64,000 bases of DNA from NCBI GenBank assembly GCA_025093985.1, contig JACAAK010000003.1:1984001-2048000 (forward strand), written 5' to 3'. Below are positions 11,515 to 22,974 of the stretch, piece by piece. Below the pieces are notes generated by a model. It saw nothing but the letters and a program-made list of their open reading frames with translations. It was not told the DNA's origin and ran no database searches. The stretch's first letter is position 1. Every line of letters starts with the position of its first letter. The position numbers and the translations under genes are program-made. Origin of the DNA: Calvatia gigantea (lineage: Eukaryota; Basidiomycota; Agaricomycetes; Agaricales; Lycoperdaceae).

Positions 11515-12211
11515 TTCTGTTTTTCTTTTTTTTTTTTTAGGGGTTTTACTGGGAACAACGAGTTGGTCGATAAAGGAGCGCGTGGGTAGTGAGAGGAGAG
11601 CGAGGCGAGAGTGAGCTCTGATAGTTTGGTCAACGAGGGGTCCAGCCGAACGTGAGTTGAGACCGTAGAAGGAAGAGTTGGACAAAGGGGGGAAGGGAAG
11701 AATGGCAGGTGGGCGCTTCATCAGTAACCCAAGCAACATCAACGAAATGCAACGAGGCAAACTCACGATTGAATGCAACTGACACCTGTCCAGCCAGACG
11801 CAACAATGATGCTACAATCGTTCAACTGCGCCTCTTGAACGTGTTCTGGGATATCCTCTAAGCAATGCCCGTCTGCAGTTGCAACTGCTCAGGTTATTAT
11901 ATATGTTCAGAAAAAATGAGTGTGAGGGTTGTGCGAATAAGCGATGGTAAAGGTAAGGCACAACAAATCAGTACAAACAAACACGCTTTGTCCGTTCGCT
12001 GGCAAGGAAACAGCCCTTTTCTTCTCACACTCCGGCCTGGATAGTATAATTTTATTTAAAAAAGAAAATGGAAACAGTCCGTATCCCATGTGCACACTCT
12101 CCAGCAAAGGCACTAGTAGAATAACGAAAAATAGAAAGAAAGAAAAAGTAGCTACAAGTGTGCGTTATAATCGTCTGTTAGTATACTACCAACATGGCCC
12201 CGTCCGTCCGC
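11515..12211. other. Promoter region of the membrane protein, no gene seen
   Basis: This is the gap between the membrane-protein start and the end of the heparinase-like gene. It includes a T/A run at 11520-11539 just upstream of the start and a TATA-like stretch near 11890-11910. No supported coding frame. Confidence 0.4.
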
Positions 12212-14759
12212 TCAGTTGTGGCTTGTCAGCGACCAGCTGTCAAGACCCACGGAAGGCGGTGTCACAAAGTCACTGTCCTTCATACCTGACCACTGCGGGT
12301 TGAACAACATCTCAAGGGTATATGTCCCTGCAGGCAAGCTGACAGAAAGTACTGTTACACCCGGATTCTCTTGATCTGGCACCGGAGGCGTTACATCACT
12401 GTCGAATCGCTTTGCGGGCCCAGTGCTAAACGTTGCACCGCTGGGTGGATTTAACATAGTGATCTTCATCTGTTGTCCATCGAGCTTCAAAGTTGCGGAG
12501 GTTCCGGTCGCGTCGACAGTGGCGTTAGTGTGCATGAGCCAGTCAACGGTTCCAGAACTATCGATCTCATCCCGCAACAGAACCTGGCGACGCTTGTTCA
12601 ACAATCGGATACCTCGCTTCACCGATCGTCTGTGCCCAAAGTATGTACGTCAGTAACGCTTACAGGATGGATCTCAAAGCTGATACTTACACATTGTTAT
12701 AGGCACTCGTCATATCGGCGGTCCAGTACACGTTCGAATCATCAGGCACAGTGAAAACAGTGCTGGCTCCCTGCGCAGTTCCCGATGTCTCATGCTTCAC
12801 CGTCGGCGCAGCATCAACGCGCTGGTTTGTACGGTCAATGAGGATGGTGTTCTGACCCTCTGTCATCTTCCTGTAATATTTCCACCTGTCTGCATCCTGA
12901 GCACCACTATCGAAATAGCCGGGGGAACGATAATCAGCAGAACCGAAATCGCCTGCCCAACGTGTACCCAGAGCGTCGATAACAAAATCGCCAACATCCA
13001 AATCATTATGAGTTTGGTGGTTGTCGTTGCGACCGGCTTTGATAGCGACGAACAATGCGTTAGAGTCAGTCCAACTGCTGCGCATGGATGCCCACTGGTC
13101 ATTGTTGTTGTCGAAGAAGTGATCTAAAGCAAGGCCATCCCAGAATGCGCCGGAAACGCTGGGATCGTACCAGAACATGCTCCACGGTTCAGCAGCATCG
13201 TGCTGGTCGCGTTGGAATAGAGCAAACTCAGGATGCTGGTAAGATGCGGAATAGAGGAACATTCCATTGGCAGTGGAAGAGAATTTTCCGGGTCCATGGT
13301 CACCGTAGTCGAAGAGTGTGCCTGGACCATTGACATACATGTGGTACAGGCCGGTCTTCCAGAAGTCGGGATTGGTGTCGAGGAGGCCGTAGTGGGAGCC
13401 AGTCGCTGTAATGAGTGCAGAGGCCATTTCAGCATGGCCTGTGGTACCGAAATACCAGTAGTTGGGAGTCTCCGTCCATGATCCATCATCTGTAACGCCA
13501 AAGGCACAGTTGGCTTTCGCGTTGTCGATGGTGAAACCGAGAAGTTGGCTGGCAACTCCTGTCGTGTCGTCTCCGAGGATGGCGAGCGCACCAAGGGTGA
13601 GACCACCATTGCAAACACAGTTCCAGTTACCGGTGATGTTGTTCCTCCACCATCCAAAATCGGCGTTCTGAGTATATGCTGCCAAACCAGGTTGCAGGCC
13701 ATAGCGGACCATGGTGGTCCTAATCATACTCTTCTGGTCGTCCGACAATATGTCGTAGAGCCAGTCATATGCAATACCATAGGCGGCTAAAAACTCGCCT
13801 GGTATCTAGGAAGTGTTTGTTGTTCCAACGGTCGTTAGGGTCATCACCAAATGGTTGAGTTCCATTTCCAGCAGCGTTCTGATTTGGACATTAGCTTGCA
13901 TCCCAAGAGTGGCCATAACAAAGTGCTGAAAGTACCTTGATTTCATCCCAAGCGCGATCAACCCAACGAGTATCTTTTGTCATACGGTACACGTAGGCGA
14001 AAGCTTTTATCCTCATCTTAATCTCTCGAGCGTTGTCGAGAATACCACTGGGACCATCCAAGAAATAAACGACAGGTGGTTTGCTGAAGTAATCGGTGGC
14101 ATTGGCGAAGATAGAGTCATTCCAGCCCTTGAGATAGGGATCCTCAGCAATGAGCTTTGGAAGGGCATCCCATTTGTAAGAGGGTGCGATGAGGCGGGGT
14201 CGGTCAGTGCGAATGTTTGTTGGTGATGGGTTAGCGGGTTTGAAGGGGTCCTCAGGCCAGGTAACAAGATTATTACTGGCGGGTCGGAAGGTAGGTGAAG
14301 AAAATGCGGCAGCAGTCTAAAAGAGGCAAGGTTGTAAACAAACTTGACAAAGCCAACGGTGGCAAAATAGGGAAACACACTGTTGAAGGATAAAGTGGTT
14401 GCAAATATTTGCTATTCGTTGCAGTGGCGAACCTTGCGTCTGCGAGATTGATGCTTGCGCCAGGGCTGTGAGCAGCGTCACCATTAGCAGTGCCACCCTG
14501 GCCACCGTCGGAGCTGCTGCTCTTGTTAGCGGCACGGCTTCCAAGGACACCGCCGACTACCGCGGCAACTGATGATGACGATGAGGACAGGGACACCAAT
14601 TTTGAGCCAGTTGCTAGTGCCGCGCTTTTTTGGAGCTTGTTGTGGTGTGATGAAACCTGTAGACTCTGCATAGTAGGGATCGCCCGCACCATAGGGATGG
14701 TTGATGCCCTGCTGGCTATTGTTAATGGAATTGTAGTTGGCCGCCATTCCGGCAAGCAC
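12212..14759 (-). CDS. Heparinase II/III-like protein, membrane anchored, two +1 frame breaks
   Basis: Exons 14759-14381, 14316-13936, 13878-12691 and 12629-12212. A cytoplasmic Gln/Asn-rich N-terminus is followed by one transmembrane helix, then an alpha/alpha-barrel-like region (RMTKDTRWVDRAWDEI, EFLAAYGIAYDWLYD), NYWYFGTTGHAEMASAL, and a C-terminal beta-sheet lyase region (NDNHQTHNDLDVGDF). It probably cleaves acidic polysaccharide as a type II membrane enzyme facing the outside; the substrate is unknown. Two single extra bases interrupt it: about 14570 inside the TM helix (VPVLIVII / VAAVVGGVLGSR) and about 13800 (NNKHFLDT / GEFLAAYG). Removing one base at each site restores one frame of 787 aa (783 from the next ATG, 14747). 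The rest has no stops. Confidence 0.82.
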
Positions 14760-15725
14760 AGGAATACAAGGAGGGAATCAAGGAATTGAGGGGAGTAGGA
14801 GGATAAGGAGAGACTGGGGTGGACTTAGCCAAGGGAATATAAGAATTGGTGAAAGAGAAAGAACAAGATGGGAAAAGGCCGAATGAAAACGATGGTTGAC
14901 GGGAAGAAATTGGTCACCTCGCTGGAAACTGCCCGTGTCACATTGTCACACCCCAAAAAATAGACGGGTCCGACCATCAATCTATTACTTACTTGAACTA
15001 GAATCGATAGTCCATGACGACGCCTCTTGTGAGGGTCGGCCACAGCTCGACTGCGGCACAACCTGGTACAACACAGCAGGCAAAGTAAGTCGAGGTGAAA
15101 ATGATATGTATGTAGCGTTGGACCGGACCCAACTAATGCAATGTACCCACCGGAACAATTTTATTTTAGTCGCCAGTTTACGGGGAGATCGGAGTAAAGA
15201 GTTGGAAGTTGAACCGAACCCAAATCCGCGCCGTCTGGAAATGGTGTGTAAGGAGAACGTATGTTGCACAAGGGCCATCCGCAGGAGATCCGAGGAAGTC
15301 ACTGCAAAAGCGTTCAACTTACACCCGCCATTCAGGGAAACGAGCACAGCCACGGACCTACGGAGGACTGCTCCGTTGTGGTGCACACTCGAATTTCTTT
15401 CAGAATGTCACCAGAGCACCACCACAAAGACCCACCCCACAGCACACCACAACACCGAAGCTGCTCCCATTAGGCGAGGGTACTCATTCCATTAGTAATT
15501 TGTAAGTATAAAAACAATGGTGCTTAATGTTAATCTCGCCTCCGTCCTTGTCAACGCGGGTGACCGGCTACATCTCCCGTGGCATTGCCTTTGAGATCCC
15601 AATCGTCAATTGTAATCTCTCAATCCAGCGGCGGTCCGTCCCGGCGCCTGTCCCTTTATATACCACCATCCCTTCCCTTCAACTTCCTCCTCCCCTAGAC
15701 TTTCGCTTCATCCAGGACTACCACG
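14760..15725. other. Divergent promoter region, no supported gene
   Basis: This lies between the starts of the heparinase-like gene (-) and the proline-rich gene (+). A long open frame on the plus strand (14896-15495) has a composition unlike a protein and no recognisable motif. I leave it unannotated. Confidence 0.4.
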
Positions 15726-16420
15726 ATGACAGAGTACGACTTTTCCCCAGAGGCCTATGATCGCTACATCCAGACACAAAACCGTGTCGCTAATTGGGTA
15801 CAGCAAACAGAGCAACATAGACAGATCTTCGAGGCTGCTGCACCTGGTGCACCGGGCGTTCCCCCTGTTGCTCGTCGGCCATCCCCCTCCGTTCCGGACC
15901 ACTATATGGGGCCATTACCAACATACACAAGGCCTCTGAGATACCATCATAGGCCTCCGTCCTCCTCGTCGTCCGAAGACTCTTATGTCCATGTAGTGCC
16001 ACCACAGATCAAACGGCGTCGCCCGCCCCCACCACCTATCTATGCACCCCCAGTACCACCCCCCGTTCCGTTTCCATTCAAATCACATCCCTCGCCCGTA
16101 GTTGTCAGAATGGATGGTAATCGCCTCTCGCCGAGCTCTTCTCGTCGCCGCCACCATCGTTCAAAGTCTCATTCTCATCCTCACCGATCACCTCCGCCAT
16201 TGCTCACACCAATTTATACCTCACCCGCAGCCTCAACTTTTGTCGCCCCTCCACCGATCATCTACATGTCTTCTCAGGGATATCCATTCCCCCCTAGTGC
16301 CAGACCAATCATTGTAAGTTCTCACTTACATTCCTTCCCCCATCACTATTCTTGAGCTCAACATATCCCACTTCTTAACCTTTCCTTCTTTGTTTTGTTT
16401 GTCAATTGCAGTATGTCTAA
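15726..16420 (+). CDS. Proline-rich protein starting MTEYDFSPEAYDRY
   Basis: Exons 15726-16313 and 16412-16420 (98-nt intron) give 198 aa. The first ~40 residues look conserved and amphipathic (SPEAYDRYIQTQNRVANWV). The remainder is Pro/Ser/His-rich and probably disordered. I have seen this N-terminus in uncharacterised basidiomycete proteins but know no function. The second exon is only three codons before a stop. If one extra base is present near the junction, as in other genes of this window, the frame would run into the next ORF (16413-17193) and give one protein of about 450 aa. Confidence 0.6.
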
Positions 16421-17193
16421 ACACTTATCACGCATGCAGTCTCCGCGTGAACGATATACAAATCCTTCTTCTCCTCAAACTCGAAAAACACACCCATTCA
16501 ACAAACTTGTAACACCTCCAACGACCCCGTCGAGTATCACATCGTCTAGCCACACATCAACTTCAGCTTATCATGCGTCTCCCCCTAATTCTCCAGCCTC
16601 TCCCGTTCGAGCATCTTACTCAGGGCCCCACAATTCTGGCCTCGGCGGATCTCACCCTCACCATCCTCCCCCACCACAGCAGGAGAATCAAAACCAGAAA
16701 CTTGGCCAAACCCGTAATCAGCATCGTGGACCACTTGAGCATAAGTGTCCTCCCAGGCCTTGAACCACCCTATATCAGCCGTGATCTTCAAAACCGACAG
16801 ATTAATACTATTACCCAACGTCGTGATTCCCACCCACGCCCTTATCATCACCCTTATCACGACCAGAGCAGAAGAACTAGCAACTCAAGTTTCCAATCCC
16901 AATCACGCCATTCACCAGCTACTCTTCGCCCGCAGCTCCATCATGGTGACCTGCTGTATGAAAGAACCAATCAACCCAATTTATCCGTTAATAGTAATGC
17001 CGTCATTTCTGTATCAGTCCCTCCGCCTCCTCGATATCCCATAGACGACCGCGAAGCCGCATACAGCCAACCAAACGCCATTTCATCATCCCGCACTCGC
17101 ACGCGTCAACCTTTTCTCGTTGTCCATGCACCTCAGCCAATAAAACATCCCAACTTGCTCAGCCCCCGGCTTCGTGCATCAGCGCGTGCTTGA
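16413..17193 (+). CDS. Ser/Pro/His-rich ORF, possible 3' part of the preceding gene
   Basis: The frame from ATG 16413 reads low-complexity Ser/Pro/Thr sequence to a TGA at about 16759. A +1 shift there (CCT T GAA) continues a similar low-complexity stretch (EPPYISRDLQNRQ) to the stop at 17193, about 259 aa in all. The ATG lies one base after the intron acceptor of the upstream gene, so this may be its C-terminal part rather than a separate gene. No domain is visible. Composition on both sides of the shift is alike, which is the only support for joining them. Confidence 0.45.
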
Positions 17194-19454
17194 TCCCTTG
17201 CTTGCCTCATGTGATACATAAAACGCACCATTGCCTCTCGTTCGAGCTTCATTTCTCCTCTATCGCTTCTCACTCGCGTTCCCCGGTCCGGTTTCTCATT
17301 GGTACCTTGGTGCACGGGTCAAATCCGCATCGGAGCTTCGGAGGAACAGGGCGCCAGACACTGAATGAGGCCTTGAGGTGGAAAGGAAGCGAAGGGTAGC
17401 TAACGTCAAATGGGATTGGGATTTTCCTGTTGTGTGTGTGTGTGTGTCAAGAGGTGGAATCAGGGCCTCGGATGCGGGATCGTCCGATGCTTGTGTAGCG
17501 GGGTATGGCCCACGGGGACATCTGGGGCACGTTGCGAGGAGTCCACCGTCCATGCTGCTCAGGGTTTCTGATACTAATTACAGCTCCGAGTTTGCTGTCC
17601 GGCGGAAATGAAACCATAGGTGAATACCTACTATAATCTTATCGTAGCGCGTTCGGATTCCGCGGAAGTGATTTAAGATTGGCTTGGAGAGAGCTTAATG
17701 GATGGTCTGGGCGGTAGTGGACAAACAAAAAAAAGAGTCTGATATTATTCATCGTTCATAGACAGCGGAGGCGTGAAAGATATAGAGCAAAAGCTAATTC
17801 GCTTCGGGTTTACAAGTGATGAAATTAGATTTCTTTCTTGGTTCTTCTGATTTTTGGGGTTCAGTGGGTCCCTTGTATATTACACGCATTATAGTTTCAG
17901 CATCTTCATTACACTAGACATGTAACAAGTGACAATCAGGAATTATTGCAGGCGTCTCGCACGTAGACAGAATAGGCCAGCTGTGAGATAAGAAGAGCAG
18001 GGGACGAATCAACACCCCTAGGGACGCGGAAGCGCTGAAGTTTGGAATTGTTCCGAGAGGTCGAGAGGTTACCCATTACCCGTTTATATGACATTCATAC
18101 GTGTCTAGTATCCATAATTCGAAGTAGGATCTACTGAATGCACATCGAACCAACGCCATCACCAAACACCCGCCGATGCTAACCTCTAACCTTGGAATGT
18201 TGAAGTAAGAACTTGACTCAGCCGCCGCAAGGATCAACGCATCGGATAGAACAACCCTGCATGAGAACCCGCTGAACCCCATCTGCCGGACCCCGCACGC
18301 ACGGAGCAATTATGTAGGGAACAACACAACCGAGCTCACCCTGACTTAATAGTCAGACTGCGGATGTACACAAACATTCATCAAGGAGAAGTTCTAATCT
18401 GATTATCGGCGCTCAGGAGCCTTTACTCCGGTGTGTCATGGTGTGCTCCAGTGCTCTCCAGATCTTGTAATAATGGAAGCACGGAGGTCACCACAAGAGT
18501 GTAAACGGGTGTTGGGTGGCATTCTGTAGCCTTCTGTGGTTCACACCTCCTGAGTAGGCGCTTGTGCATCTCTTGGCTGGTCCCGATCCCGCAATTTGAA
18601 AGAAAGCCAACTTCATACTTGGCATATGACAAGCCCAAGCGCACAATTATCAAGGGCTTGAGGGCCTTGACGGGCCGGTAGTATAAGCTTAAAGATGTTC
18701 GAACATGGTCACGACACTTGGGGCCTCGGTTCCAGGGCAAATGGAAATGGAATAAGGTGGGGGGTCATGGGAGTGAAACTTCTCTGGCCTCGCCAAGTGG
18801 GGGAGGGTTTCTGCCGGTCGAAGATAACTTACAGCCCCCTTGTTTCTATCTCGGGAATAAGGAGAGAATACTAATCGGTGTAGTTGTTTAACTTTGTGCC
18901 AGAGTGTGAGCGTCAGTGGTGATTGATGGTCATGGGCGAGGAGCCATCAATAGATACGCTCTTTCGGTTAATCCGGTTTCGGGAGTGGTCGCTAAAAGGA
19001 TCGTTAGAAGTAGCTCTCCAGTCACTGGCAGTTTCGGAGACATCGCCCGACGCCCTCGCTGCATCGAGCACCGTAAAAAAACACTCTAGAATGTAGAATC
19101 CCTACTAGTGCCACCCGCCCGAGACGGCATGCATGATGGTCAATTGTAGCGCGGGCCTCCTGTGATCCCCCCTCGGCTTGGTTGATGTTTAAATGTTCAC
19201 TGATATTGCGTTCGCTCGTGTAGGGAAAATATCAGGCGAGAATGCACGTTCCATCCACCCTTTGGATACGACTGACTGGGCTATACCAGCACCAGCTAGG
19301 GTGCGGGCAAAGATGCCATGATCCAAATGCAGGTGCGTACACGCCGATTCGGAGATCTCTGAGCAAGATTTGCGCTACATGTTCAAGTATAATCGAAGCA
19401 TTACTCACTATGTTTAGAGACCAAGTGATAAGTATGTATGCGGAGTGTCTCCAC
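17194..19454. other. Gene-poor gap of about 2.3 kb
   Basis: Only short, unconvincing frames occur on both strands. A TG microsatellite lies at 17431-17447. I found no tRNA-like box, transposon end or coding similarity. It separates the proline-rich ORFs from the 3' end of the EED-like gene and may hold a non-coding transcript or relic sequence that I cannot recognise. Confidence 0.4.
17431..17447. repeat. TG dinucleotide microsatellite
   Basis: Seventeen bases of uninterrupted alternating T and G in a non-coding gap. Confidence 0.8.
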
Positions 19455-21935
19455 TCAACTATTCTTTATACGGTACACCCAAATCCTTCCTCTGGTCCCA
19501 AGAACCACTATCACCTTCCCACCCATTCCCACTGCAGCAGTCTGAATCCTCACTCTGATCGGGTCCGTTTTGGCATCCTTCACCTTGTTAGATTCCTTCT
19601 CTTTCCCCTTGCTCTTCTTACTACCCGGATGCTGATTGGTACCAAGGCCTTCAGCAGTATGAGTGGGACCGTCGACCTCCATCATGTCACCTTCATTTGA
19701 AATAGATCCCGGAGAAGGTTCAAAGGCTAAATCTTGTTCATCGAGCGGAACATCCAACGCCCACCCAGTGATTGGTGGCGGCGTGTCTCTCTCGATGAGA
19801 CCAGGGTTCCACTCCGATATTCCCGACAATGCTGGTGAAGTTTGTTCCGTCTCAGCAGCAGCGGGCGCAGTCCCAGTAGCAGAACCCTGTTTGTCCAACG
19901 GGAACCTCGAAGGAATTCGGATAGGAAGGCTGGGGACATGGACGAGCGTCACTGTACCCGCGTACCTTTTGACTCCACCGTCCTGCAAAAATTTCGTGGG
20001 TGTAGGTATTTCGTCAGGTGGTAGGAGGGATTCAGGCTCTTCTGGGTTTACATGTGTCACCGCCTGAGACTCGGAGCTGTTGTCGACGGGAGTGGATCCA
20101 TTTTGACTCCGAGTTCTAGCGACCTTTCCCTGTCCTTTGGCTTTGGCTTTGTTGTTTTTGTTAGCAGCATTGTTGTCCACTGTTGTTTGCGTGCTTGTCT
20201 GGGGGTTCTGCTCCTGCTCAGCCTGTTGTGTCTTATCTTTTTCATGTCGCCACAATGGAAGTCCGGAGGGTATGATACAGAGTGCCAAAGGATCATGTGT
20301 CGGTGATTGGTACAAATTGATGACGGGAGAGATGAGCTGAAGGCGAAGATCGGGGAACGATGCCGACGCTATCATCGTAAATGAAGCTACAATCTCGTTG
20401 AGTTTGGCGAACAAATAACCGCATTAAATTCAAGTAGCGTACCGCTTTCCTGATAATCCTGTATGATTCAACGTCAGCATTAGAGTCACCAACGAAAACT
20501 TGTCAATTGCTAACCGAAGCACACCCACGGAGAACTCCTTGAGTCTGACCATCCGCCCTCATATTATCATACAGTGGAGGAAAAAATCTATCCAGAGCCA
20601 GCCACCTCCAGACAACTATTTCACCAGGAACCAAATGGGTGCTCCTGTTCTCGATGTCATTTGGATCATCTCGTAAGATGGCAGATGGCGAGTGCGACAT
20701 CAGGGTATCGTGCGACACCCATCGGATAGATAGTACCCGCGAACGATGGATTCGGCTGCTGCTAAATAATGGTTTGTCTTCGCGCGTTATTTGTTGATTG
20801 TTGCGTGGGCGAACATGCCAGATTTTGATGCAGCGATCAACCTAAGTGCAGGTTATCTTGCTGTGTCATCGTGACATTAGATGCCAAAAACTTACCCCAC
20901 AAGTCGCGATAATTGGATAGTGAGGGTGGAAGCTCTACATGATGCCGTCAATTTAAATCATACAAGATTCGAGATATTATTCTATACCCACCGCGTTAAG
21001 AACAGCGGCTGCATGTCCGCCAGACCTTGCACCCATAAGTACCACGATGCATCTCCCGATGCCATTTCCTTCCGGTTCATTCATGTGTAGTCCATGTGGG
21101 GCTCCTGCCCTACTTGGCAAAGTGCCTGGTGGCCAGTGAGGGTTGACCTGGCGATCCTTGTGTCCTTGATGTGGAGTAAGAGTAAGGTCATAGATACGCG
21201 CTGAATGGTCTCTCGAAGTACTGCAGAACAGGTGCGGCACCGAAGGGTGAACTGCGAGCGAAGTTATGGGCTAAGGGAATCCACAGTGGCAGTCAGAACA
21301 AGAACATCGCAGGCAACAATGAGAACTCACGCCACCATGTCCCCGGAGATAACTTGCTAGACCTTTACGGATTGGGTTGTAGATCCACAGCAAACTTGCT
21401 CTTGAAAATATAAGCAAGGGTTCCTCGATCGCATTTGGAGACAGAGCCCAAGCGACGTTAGTGGTATCTGGGTGTATTAACTTCACCTCAGGTGTCTTCA
21501 TGAACGCATCTGTTGGTCTGAATCCACAAGGAATAAATTACTGTCACAGACCTCTGGGATCTTGATTACAAGAGGGTGCTTCCTCCTTTTCAACCACACG
21601 ATGTAAACTTTAGTATCGCCGCAAACGGCGATGGCATCTCGGAATTTATCTAGAACACTGTTCCATTTAACGAGATTATCTTCAGTCGCCAAGGATCCAT
21701 TCCATAACGTGTGTAAGGAACTGTCGTTCCAAGGAAAAAAAGCCAAGGTCCGAAAAGCCTCTGGCTCTGGCCCATCTAACTTTTCCACATGTCCAGAAAT
21801 GTATTTCACGAGAGGCTATGTGCTTACCGCGAACTTTCTGTAAAGCCGGTATGGATGGTTGTTTGTAGGATTCCGATACCAGGGTTGTGGACCTTGTTCT
21901 TCTTCTTCAAAGACTGGCTGTTGTTCGGAATCCAT
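19455..21935 (-). CDS. WD40 protein, EED/ESC-like (candidate PRC2 subunit)
   Basis: Eight exons (21935-21828, 21764-21542, 21509-21331, 21270-20992, 20934-20896, 20841-20515, 20458-20443, 20386-19455) join to about 700 aa. Blade signatures in order: FRDAIAVCGDTKVYIVW; TNVAWAL...LLIFSRASLLWIYNP; LRGHGG then HLFCSTSRDHSARIYDL; SGGHAAAVLN; HPHYPIIATCGVDRCIKIWHV; RIHRSRVLSIRWVSHDTLMSH; VVWRWL. The order matches EED, which reads the H3K27 methyl mark and activates the Polycomb methyltransferase, including the loop between blades 3 and 4 and IHxxxVxxxRW. A long Lys-rich, disordered insert precedes the last blade (GGKVIVVLGTRGRIWVY). The second intron as modelled is only 32 nt, so that junction and the first acceptor are uncertain. 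Confidence 0.72.
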
Positions 21936-22159
21936 TCGCAATGACTGTATTGGAGTGGTCACAAGAGAGAAATAGGGGCCATGTTGCGTAAAATCAATCT
22001 ATCTAAGGCGGTTGAGGGAATTGGCAATCCAAAACCCTAAACCAGGAGTTCTCGCCGAATACGGAAATTCATTCCAGCCAATCAGGGTCCAGTTGAATCC
22101 GAGCCCACCCAGTCCTGCCCAACCCATCGCCAGTGCCAGTAATTTCCAACTCTCTCTCC

Positions 22160-22789
22160 ATGGCTGACCCCGCCGAAATCGACGTCCCCACGAACCTCTA
22201 TGATCCCAAGCCTACCCTCAAATATGCTTCACACGTCGGTCTCCAAGCTGCCGCTGTCGGTGCCTTCGTTAGCACCATTCAGAATGCGTTGAGCAGTCAT
22301 TCACGGGGGGCTATGGGCTTCCTCACACGGACGGGAGGAACTATTGGGTTCTTTGGTATGTGCTTCATCCTTTTCGTTCCATTTTTCACGTAAATCAGCT
22401 ATCTACATGCTATTTCCGGGTAAACAGGTGCTATGGGCTTCACTTTCGCATTCACCGAATCTTTCATTGCCAACGAGCGGCAGAAAAATGACCCTATTAA
22501 TGGGGCGACTGGTGCTTGTGCGGCAGGTTTCCTTGCCGGTATTCGCTGTACGTCTGCCCGAACCTTTCTATACGTTTTTGGGACTCTAGTTTACCAATAA
22601 CTCGCAGCACGCTCCCTACCAATGGCAATTGGTGGTTGTGCTGTCCTCGGAGCCGTGATGGGTGCATACGATTACGCTGGTCAGCTAGCGGGAGAGCCTG
22701 GACTTACATTAGAGGAAAGACGGAAGAGATTCTTCAAGCCTGGAACACCCATTCCAGGCTTACCTAGCACGCCTTCAACTTCGGAGTGA
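22160..22789 (+). CDS. NDUFA11: Mitochondrial complex I subunit NDUFA11 (B14.7 / NUO-21.3-type)
   Basis: Exons 22160-22355, 22428-22547 and 22608-22789 give 165 aa with clean GT-AG introns. This is a small Tim17/22-like four-helix membrane protein: Gly/Ala-rich helices (GLQAAAVGAFVSTIQNAL, GAMGFTFAFTESFIAN, GATGACAAGFLAGIR, MAIGGCAVLGAVMGAYDYAG) and the tail LTLEERRKRFFK, typical of the fungal accessory subunit of NADH:ubiquinone oxidoreductase. It resides in the inner mitochondrial membrane. It starts 224 bp from the divergent EED-like gene. The start MADPAEIDVP fits family length; an upstream in-frame ATG at 22133 is less likely. Confidence 0.85.
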
Positions 22790-22974
22790 AGTGTTTCCGT
22801 TTCTTTTCGGTAGAAAATAAATATACCTCCTTTGCCCCGAGCAGCCGTGGTACTTTGGAATTTAGTTTTTTCCTTACTATTGCTCTACCCCATACAGGGT
22901 AGTGAGTTAAGTATGGAGGTTCAATCTCATATTATTATCACAGGATATCAAGAACGAATGGCACAGAGCCGTGG

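Noticed and set aside
13821..13878. Possible intron removing part of the heparinase exon (GTGATG...CCAG)
   Set aside because: It would delete the stretch with DRWNNKHFLD, which is conserved-looking coding sequence; a single extra base explains the frame better.
14896..15495. 199-codon open frame on the plus strand
   Set aside because: Composition is random-like with many Cys, Arg and His, there is no motif, and it lies in a divergent promoter region.
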